64,000 nt of DNA from Lumbricus terrestris. Its lineage: Eukaryota > Annelida > Clitellata > Crassiclitellata > Lumbricidae. The notes under the pieces are model-generated. The model was not told where the DNA came from, did no database searches, and was given only the letters and a program-made list of their open reading frames with translations. The position numbers were made by a program, and so were the translations under genes. The stretch spans positions 33,356,956-33,420,955 of the forward strand of contig OX457037.1 in assembly GCA_949752735.1 (NCBI GenBank), read 5' to 3'. Position 1 is the first letter of the stretch. Every line of letters starts with the position of its first letter. This document shows, in pieces, positions 42,901-52,600 of the stretch.

Positions 42901-45900
42901 AGTCCCGGAATCGGCCCTGTGCGTCCCGTGTCCCGGATTGATCCCAAATTGTCCCGGAATTTGCTGTAGAGACGCACTTCACAAAATGTTCTTAGTTTGC
43001 ACACTAAACTCAGCAAGTTCTACTATGATTTTGCGCTATCTGCTCTAACATGCCTGATGAGTTGTTAGCTGAACGTCGAATGTTGGACAGCGTTAGGATG
43101 AAGTCTTCGAAACGTAGGCTTAACAAGCCACTCACACTCAGTAGCATTGTCTCCTACGTAGGCCTGCTGTCAGTCCGTTTAAAATTACATAGGGCATTTC
43201 AAGTATCACCAAGTTGTTACACATTATTCAAACCGATAACTTAATTAGTTGACATAAATTATTCAGTGATATGGCCTAGAATGGGATATTCTGCAAAGGA
43301 GACGGCAAGAGCAAGATAGGGGTCTAAAGGAGGAATATATTTTAGTAGATTTTAGGTCCAATATTGTAATATAATTGTGCTGACACTAGGGCTGTTTTTA
43401 AGGAATTTTTAGAACTGCACAACTCCTTCTCTACTTTCCCATCCTCCATGGTAAATTACGTCCAATCGGACCTTTTTGATAGTTTTCACTGTACAGAAGT
43501 GCTTACACAATAGCAAAATCCATTTAGAACTGCACATTTTGTGTACAACTGCACGTTAAAAAAGTCCTGGCTGACACAACATTTGTTACATCATGCAATC
43601 ATGTACGTGACAGCGTAAATTGGTGACGGCGTATCGAGTGACTGCAGGCGTCCCGGAAAGGCAAAATCAAAAGTTGGCAGCCCTAGCGGTAGACAGTTTA
43701 AAAAAAGAGGTGAATAGTTGGGTGTCATTAGCATGGAGGTGGGTGATGTCTGACTTAAGAAGTGAGCCAAGTCAAGTACGGTACAGGGCCGTGCTTAACA
43801 TAGGTCCATTCGGTGCGGTGCACCGAATGCCTCTGAGTCCAGAGTTTTGTTGCTATTGGCCAAATGTCTTTTGCGAGTCTCAGTTTTGCTCAAACCTTTT
43901 GTGAAATAAGTAATTGTAAGAAAATATTAATTTAACTAAGTTCACTGACGTTGCGTGCTTGCTTACTGACCCGCTACAGCCGACAAACCACGTAGGCTAG
44001 CATATATCGAACAGCGGGTTTGTGCAAAATGACTAATCTTGTAAGACTGTCGAACGGCATTTTGCCCCCGCTATAATACTTTGCACCGACACTCGAAAGA
44101 CCTTAAACACGGCCCTGGTACGGTAGTGTAAGAGATGAACAAACGAAGTCTAAGAACAGAACAATATGGAACATTGCGAAGAGCATAGATGTAAAAAACG
44201 ATGGAAACGGAATAAAAAACGGTAAAAAACGTCGTTTTTTTCGAAAAAATAAAAAACGACAAAAAAACGATAAAAAACGGAAACGGTAAATAATTTGACT
44301 TTGCTACATCTAAAACCGCATTTTAACCTTGAAAACATTGATTAGGAACCTACTACACGCAGGCTATCTCTTAAATGATGATGTTAAACGATGAAATAAT
44401 GACTTTAGTTAGCTGAATTCTTGAGAGTTGGCGGAGAACATAAGGAATATCAGAAAAAATTAAAATTAAGGAAAATAATAACAGGAAGTAAATGAATAAA
44501 TAAAGTTAAAGAAAAAATAAAAAACGATAAAAAACGATGGGAAAAATAAAAAACGAAAAAAACGACGTTTTTTGGGAGAGAATAAAAAACGTTAAAAAAC
44601 GTTTTTTACATCTATGGCGAAGAGGTCACTACAAAGAGAAGATCAAGACCACAATATGTGTTTTGCCAGAAATGTCTCAATGTTCGCTTGACAAGGTTGC
44701 ATGTATAAAGTCCTCAATGGACATTGTCAGCCTCCTGTCTTAAGGCAAAGAAAATCTGCATCTCTGAGGGAGAGACGAGGGCCTCTGAAAATTTTCTATG
44801 GTAGCAAATTCAGAGAAACATTGAAGGACTCGAACCACAGTCAGCAATGCAAAACAATTTTGGTAAATAACCCAATTGCAGGTTTATCCTCTTGAAATAG
44901 CTTAATATGTCGATGCTTAAAATAGGTTTGCAGATGTTAAACATCCTTGGTAAGAGAAGTAATACGATGATCCATTAGTCTTGTACGTAATTATCTCGTG
45001 TTTTCGATGCACTGTTAGCGGTCCAAAATGGAAGAGAATGGGAGTCCGTACCATTAGAAAACCAATTTTGACATCTTAATCGTAATCTCCACATTTCTAA
45101 AGCGCCACTCGAAAGCCAAGCGCGGGGCACCAGCCAATACACGAGCGCTGCGTTGAGTCAAAAGAGTTGTCCGTAAGAGTAGTCCATGGTGGTCCGGTTC
45201 GACATCCTAGCTCCAAAGACCAAGGGTCAACTTGCAGCTAAGTGATGTTATATGTACTCCAGCGTTTGCAGTTTATGTATGTATGTATGTGCACTTGCTA
45301 TAGCACCCCTTCAAGCTCCCTACTCAGAGGCGCTCCCGACTGCAGCGCGGACACTGCAGCGGAGTTTCACACCGAAGCGCCCAAGCAATTGCGAGTGAAG
45401 GACTTGCCCAAGGTCCCTACGCGCGGCGACTTGAGGTGGATTCGAACCTCGAACCTTCCAACTTCAAGGCTACGACGCCACCACTACACCTCCACGCCCC
45501 ATGTTTAAGGACACTGCATCATATAAAAGATGATTAGTGTCGCCCTCCTCCTTTCTCCTGGCTTAGGACTGGCACTGGAAGAGAACAAACAGTGGTGGAG
45601 TTGATACAAGTACTTCAGTCGTCAGTTCATTTTAATCATCTGTATACATTTATTAGACGTCATATTTACTACGTGAGGAACGGCAACAATTTCAAGATGT
45701 CCTCCTGTCTCAGTGCTGTCTGTTCATTTCGCAGCACTCTGAAAGCTTATTTCCCTGCTGGGTCATATTTTCCACCTCAACTGGCAAAATGGTTTATCGC
45801 AGTTGACTATTACTCCCTCAGTTCTCCACTCCTTTTATCTGATTATAGCCACTCCCTTTCTCTAAGGTCATCTCGTGGATAAGTGCTTGTCTGACTGTCC

Positions 45901-46745
45901 TAGATCCGTCCAGATCTCCTGGAATGGACCACTCATAAAATTAATATCTACATTGACCAAATGACTGCATAAGGATATTAATGGCACTAGGACCTTTGCT
46001 GCAGTGCTGCTGCTGCTGTTGATGATGGTAATAACGCTGATGGCAAAGACCGTGAAGATGCTGGCATTGCACTAATGAAGAGTAATGATTATTCCGGAGA
46101 ACAAACAACGCAAGTTTGCGGTAGTTAAAACTGTATTTGTTGACACGTTCACATGTATGTTCGTGCACTTGTTATAGCGCCCCTTCAAGATTTCTCCGCA
46201 AAAGTGCTCCCGACTACAGCACGGACACTGAATCGGAGTTTCATGCCTAAGCGCTAAGTAATTGCGAGTGAAGGACTTCCCCAAGGTCCAAACGAGGTGT
46301 GGATTCGAACCTCCAACCCTCTTGTTGCAAGGCAATGATCATACCCACTACACCACCGCACCCACATAACCAGACAATGGAACAACAGCTGATGAAATAT
46401 TCTGCAAACTGATCCATTCCGCATAAGATAAAAACAAAACCTACATGACTACATGTATGCAACAACAAAATCGAGACTCTGTAGAAAAACTGTTTTTATT
46501 CTGTCCATGGACATGATGGACTGAGAGCATGTACAATGCACATGTCCATTTCATGTTCAGTTGTTTTCCAAGACCTGGATGGTCGATAACCCACACGACG
46601 TCCAGGTCATACACCTCCGCTTATTTTAGTCGCTTTCTCTGCAGCCAACATATACATAGAGTGGATGCAGCCACCAATTTGGCTTACATATACAGTTATA
46701 CAACATACACACTATGTATAAAATTATATATACAGTATACACTAT

Positions 46746-46778
<33 letters not shown>

Positions 46779-47515
46779 AAGTTTCTTTTCCCCCAAGGCA
46801 ACTGTGCTGAAAGTGCCTCTGAAGAGTCTATGCTGCAAGACAAGAGATGCTCTATAAATTTTTATATACGATACGATACGATACAATATGGCCGATGACA
46901 AAAATTCTGGGCTCCGGAAGAGCAGGCACCAGGATGCTGGTGGGCGTATGCTGTCAGCAGCCTTGCGGCTTCATGAGAGAAAACAAATTGAAATGATAAA
47001 AGTGTGTGTACAAGTCATACGACCATACAACATTATGCTTACGGTAGGTAGGCTATTTAAATAACTGATTTTCATGATTCATTAGAGGCAATATCTACTA
47101 CGTAAGAAGCGGCAATTCCAAGAAGCTGTACCATTAGTGGTCAATTAAAAAAATATCATATCATTTCATCATTAACTTTATATAACTGCCCATGTGCCGG
47201 AGCCCTAAAAGTCACTGGACCCTGGGCAACAATTGCTTCTCGTCACTTCTTGGCGGGTCTGGGAATAATTTTATGCTGTAAACAGAAGACATGATCTGAA
47301 ACAGTTTTCGGATACACGTGCAATTTCTTTTCTTACAAAGTCTGTCTTATTTAAGACAGAGAAATTGAAAGAAATCCAAACCGAAACAGAAGACATATAA
47401 TATAAGTCCATCCATCCTGCCTACAGAGTAACAGTTCTTACAGCCAGAAACGATGATGGCAAAAGAATTCGATAGCAATATATGTTGGGCAGTTTTGGAC
47501 ACACGACACGCACAA

Positions 47516-47546
<31 letters not shown>

Positions 47547-49538
47547 CACACACACTCATTAATGTTCATTAGGATTCATTTCGCTAAATTTGCTATTTTG
47601 GTCTCTCTTCTTCTATTCTGTAACAGTCATGTTACAGTGGCAACACTGTGCGTCTGTCTAGCCGCAATTGGACAGGACACGTGTTGTGTTTTTCGTTCTT
47701 TGGTTTCACTGTTTTCTCATTTACACAGAAACCAATCTATCTGTCGCAGGACTATGTTTTCGTCGGTGCCATCTCATTGCTTCTAAGATAAATAGGTCAC
47801 CCTAATTGGGCGTGACTCCCGCTGTCCCTTTTCGATAAGCCTTTGTATGCCAAGAAGCTGCACCATTGTCTTTGTATGCACCGTCAATTTCAATGTCTTT
47901 GGATCAATGAATGATTGATTGATTGACTGATGTACATACAATAAATAATATCTTATGTCATAATATTATATATATATAATATATATATTATTGTTACTAT
48001 ATTATACATAATATATATATGTATTTTATAATATTGGATATATCTGTTATCAACACATATATGAGGTTAAATCTGTCACTGGCTGCTGACCACATGATGT
48101 GATGCTATGGCTGGTACTTGTACCAATCCTTTCACAGTAATGGAGCATAGACTCAGTGGGCATCGCTCATTCAAATGATGAACATGCATGGGCAGGGCTG
48201 AAAGTGAGCCGGGTCGGTCCAGTTCTGCGACCCGGCATCGATTTTTACGAGACCCGCTGTTGCCGGGTCTCAGTCGGGTCGCTTGTTTACCAAAAATCAG
48301 ACTAAAAAAAGGTCATCAACATTTTTGGCAGAGAAAAAAGAACTTTTCATCGACATTTCGGTCGATGACCAAAAAAGTCATCAGATTTTTTGGCCGGCAA
48401 AAAGATGGAAAATTTTTTCGGCGACACTCAGCAAAAAATCTCGCGAAAGTCAGACCCGGCAACTTTTCCAAACCACTTTCAGCCCTGTGCAGTGTGCATG
48501 GGCATCTGAAGACCATATACCACTTCCCAGCATATACATATATATATATACAGGGTGGGCCAGCATAAATGTCCCGACTTTGCACGCGTATAACTTCGCC
48601 AATTTTTAACATTTATTTATACTTTATGCATCAAATTAAAGGTATTTCACTCTAGTATTATCTCTAAAAAGGTCGAACTGATACTAGTCTCGGTTTTAAT
48701 TATATGCCCGGAACAGCGCTAGCTACCATATTTTGATGTCATTTGTGACGCAACCTGGCGCCGTTGACAGACGATGATCGCGTTTCAATCTTAATTTTAC
48801 GAACTGGTAAGGGATTTAATTCGTTTGAAATGATTAACGAATATTCTAACAGAGGATGGAATAAACAATACCTTGTATTATCTGCTACGGAAAATTAATA
48901 AAACAGGACTTTCTACTTGCAAACCATGGGAATCGGAGCGCACGGCGCTCACATCCGCTAACATTGCTCGTGTGTCCGCGTACATTTGCAGTCAAGACAA
49001 TGACCAGGGCAGGCCCTGCATGCAAATTCAGCGCAAAACAGGCCGTCTTAGAAGCACTGAATAGCGTATTGGAAAAGATTATAGACCTAAAGTTAAAGTA
49101 ATTTGTCGATGAGAAGTCCCACGAACTCTCCAGCTCTTACGCAAAGAAACGACTGGCAGCGTGCAAGCGTCTGAAGCAGCGCATGGCAGTGCACGGCTGT
49201 TGGCAAAATTGAAAGGACGCGGTTTTGCGATTAGAATATATTCATGGTAGGGACCCTACAAACACCCAAAATGATCGTGTCTACGTGCGTTTTAGCAAAA
49301 AACGATAGAATTTTCCCGGGAAACGGCGTCATAATGCGTCAGTAATGACAAAAAACGGTAGCTAGCGCTGATCCAAGTATATAATTAAAACCTAAACTAG
49401 TATCAGTTCGACTTTTTTAGAGATAATACTAGAGTGAAATACCTTTAATTTGATGTTAAAAATTGGCGAAGTTATACGCCTGCAAAGTCGGGACATTTAT
49501 GCTGGCCCACCCTGTATATACCATATACCACTTCCCAG

Positions 49539-49574
<36 letters not shown>

Positions 49575-49601
49575 ATATACCACTTCCCAGCTTATATATA
49601 T

Positions 49602-49653
<52 letters not shown>

Positions 49654-52600
49654 GATTAGCATGTACACGCTAACGGAACTAGAGCACAGCATCGAGATGC
49701 ACATTCGTTGGGTTGTTGGTTGCCAGGTCCATTAGTGCTTCCCATCATCAGCAAACAAACAGCGGATGTAATCGAACCCTGGAAAGACCAGAAGACGACG
49801 GAATAGGATTAGAATTTGATGAAAGGCATATCTCATCGACTAATCCAGTTAGGCATGGTCAGGTGAGGAGGAGCGGGGGGGCAATCGCAGATGAAAGAAC
49901 CAGAATAGCCAAAAGCAGACGTCACCACCACCATCGTCCTCGTCTTCTTCTTCTTCGCAATGATTGAATTACCGATCGCCAATACAACATCCGGTCTTCT
50001 CCATTCCATTACACTGCCTTCGACAACAATGACCAAACAGACCTATCACCATATCAATCAGACAATACACTTCATGCCAGCCACCACCACAGCTGTCGTG
50101 CCAGACTGTAACAATACCCTACATTGCAATACTGTACATAGTGCAATTATTCGTCTAACAATGCTACGTGATCAATTCTATCACCCATAACACTGAACAC
50201 TCTCAATCAACTGACTGTCCAGACAAATCAATGACAGCATTGTCATTAGTGTAAACTTGTGTAATTTATCGACGGCCCAGTAATGCTCCCTTTCTCCTGT
50301 CCCCACATTCCCCTATTATGCCCGTAAACATTCCACTGGACATAAAGCTTCACCAGAAAATCCTGTAAAGCTGCTGCACCTTGTTTATGAAGTGCAGGTC
50401 AAATGCCATCTGTAGAGAATGCAGCGATGGCATCTATGGACTGCTAACCACAAAGCGTTCCACTTTGTGATTTCCTACGGATATACGGGGGTGGGGTGGA
50501 TTGGGGCAATGGTAAACACTCTTGTATAAAGAGCGCAAGGACATGGTATTGCCTCCCGCTAATAAAATCAGCTCAAATCAATTTACTCATAATATTAGTT
50601 TTTCTGAACATACACGTAGGCTATAGTGACAACAATGGCATATATATATATAAAATATATATATATAAAGCAATTAAAAATAATTAATTACCATACTCTG
50701 CAAGAAAATAATACAGTTACTACGTAAAGACACCAAGGAGAAAAACATCACAGACAGACGTGCAGGCAGGCAGGCAGACAGACAGATGTTGTCAAGCAGG
50801 CAGACAGAACGACTGGCATGTAAGCAGCTCGGGAAGGCATGCAGGCAGGAGTCCATACAGCATAGGTATCGGCAACGTGGGGCACGGTGGTGTAGTGGTG
50901 GCGTCGTTGCCTTGAAGCCGGAAGGTTCAAGGTTCGAATCCACCTCGCCGCGTAAGGACCTTGGGCAAGTCCTTCACTCACAATTGCTCAGCGCTTCGGC
51001 GTGAAACTCCGATGCAGTGTCCGCTCTGCATTCGGGAGCGCCTCTGAGTAGAGAGAGCTTGAAGGGGCGCTATAACAAGTGCACATACAAAAATGTCACA
51101 GCAAGCTGACAAGCTATGCATGCAACATATCTCTAAAAACAAAGATCTCAATGCCAAAAGGAGATAAGCAGCACTTATAAAGCAGGCAGACAGATCGACA
51201 GACAGACCGACGGACAGATAAGATTACAACAGAAGACAGAATGGTCTTAGACCTCATAGTCAAAAACAATTACCATCATCACTATGCCTACATACACGAA
51301 TGCACGAATGCACGTGTCCACAACCACACATCGTTATAAATATACATATCAAATAAACAACCGTTAGGGCAAACTATGCCTAAAACACGGGACACTGGGG
51401 ACAATCTAACTCAATCTACTCCCACCAAAGTGAAACTCAATGAGTTCGCTAAACAAGAAGTACCGCCCCCCTGCCATCCCTCCCCCTCCTAACCCTCGAT
51501 CTGTGCATGCTCACCTACTGTATTGGTCATTTGTCGTTCTATTTCTCTGCCGCTTTTGCAGATCAATTTATCTATATGCAGAATTTGCTATGCAGTTCCT
51601 GACATGTTACTAGTTTTACATTTGCGTATACTGCGCCTATTCGCCATTTATGCTGTGGCTCTTGTGCGGTTTGATGGTTTCTTCGTGTAGGCCCACATTA
51701 CTGCATGGGGAAAGGAAAGGAAAGGGAAGGATAGGGAAGGAGAGGAACGAATGGAGAAGGATGGGAAGGATGAGGAAGTGTCTCAGTTCAGTGCTTCTTC
51801 ACCGGTCAGAAGTGACATATTGCTTTAATTGACCATGACAGTGTATTTGCCTTGACCTCCAGTCATTGGTGGCGTTTTAACCCATCAACCAGCAGACAAT
51901 AAATGCCTGCTCAACATGCACTCAGTGGATAAATGGATGAGTGCCATCTCCTACCAATGACAGCCTGTTCTATAATAGTGGCGCTGCTCTGCTACTGTGG
52001 GAGGTGTGTATGCTACCACCTTCAGTGGGAAGGAAGGAAGACCTGTCATTCGCTAATCAACACGATCAGCCAGAGGCTAAATGCTCATCCAGAGGTAATG
52101 GATCTCCAAAGTTTCTGCAAAGCCAAAACCTACATCTTCATGGTGTATCTGTAACCGATATTCACAATTTCGATAGGCCTATAGCTAATAAATTATTATG
52201 ATCAATGATGCATATAACCAATTCTTGAAGCAAAGCATACACTTACTGTCACTTAGTTGGTGCCGATGGATAGTTAAAAAGATTTAGAAAGCTGCAGAGG
52301 CAAACATAATCAGATAATGTTAAGCGAAAACAGTTTGAGGGAAACTGAAGGAACCAAGACAACACAGAAGAATGAAGTGCTCTAAACACTTACGTTGTTT
52401 TAAAGACTTAGGGTACAATGTTTTAAAGACTTACAATGTTCTAAAGACTTACATTGTTCTAAATACTTACATTGTTCTAAAGACTTATGGTACATTGTTT
52501 TAAAGACTTCCCATATATTATTCCAAAGACTTGCATTGTTCGAAAGACATTACATTGTTCTAAAGACTTATGGTACATTGTTCTAAAGACTCATATTGTT

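Noticed and set aside
48873..49064. Independent small gene
   Set aside because: Lies inside the mariner inverted repeats and reads like a transposase N-terminus, so it was folded into the element.
49713..49967. 84-codon plus-strand frame with His/Arg-rich end
   Set aside because: Low-complexity end and no family resemblance; likely chance.
50878..50960. tRNA gene
   Set aside because: A and B boxes are recognisable, but the body and the LINE-type tail, repeated eight times in the window, show a tRNA-derived SINE. I could not fold a full cloverleaf.
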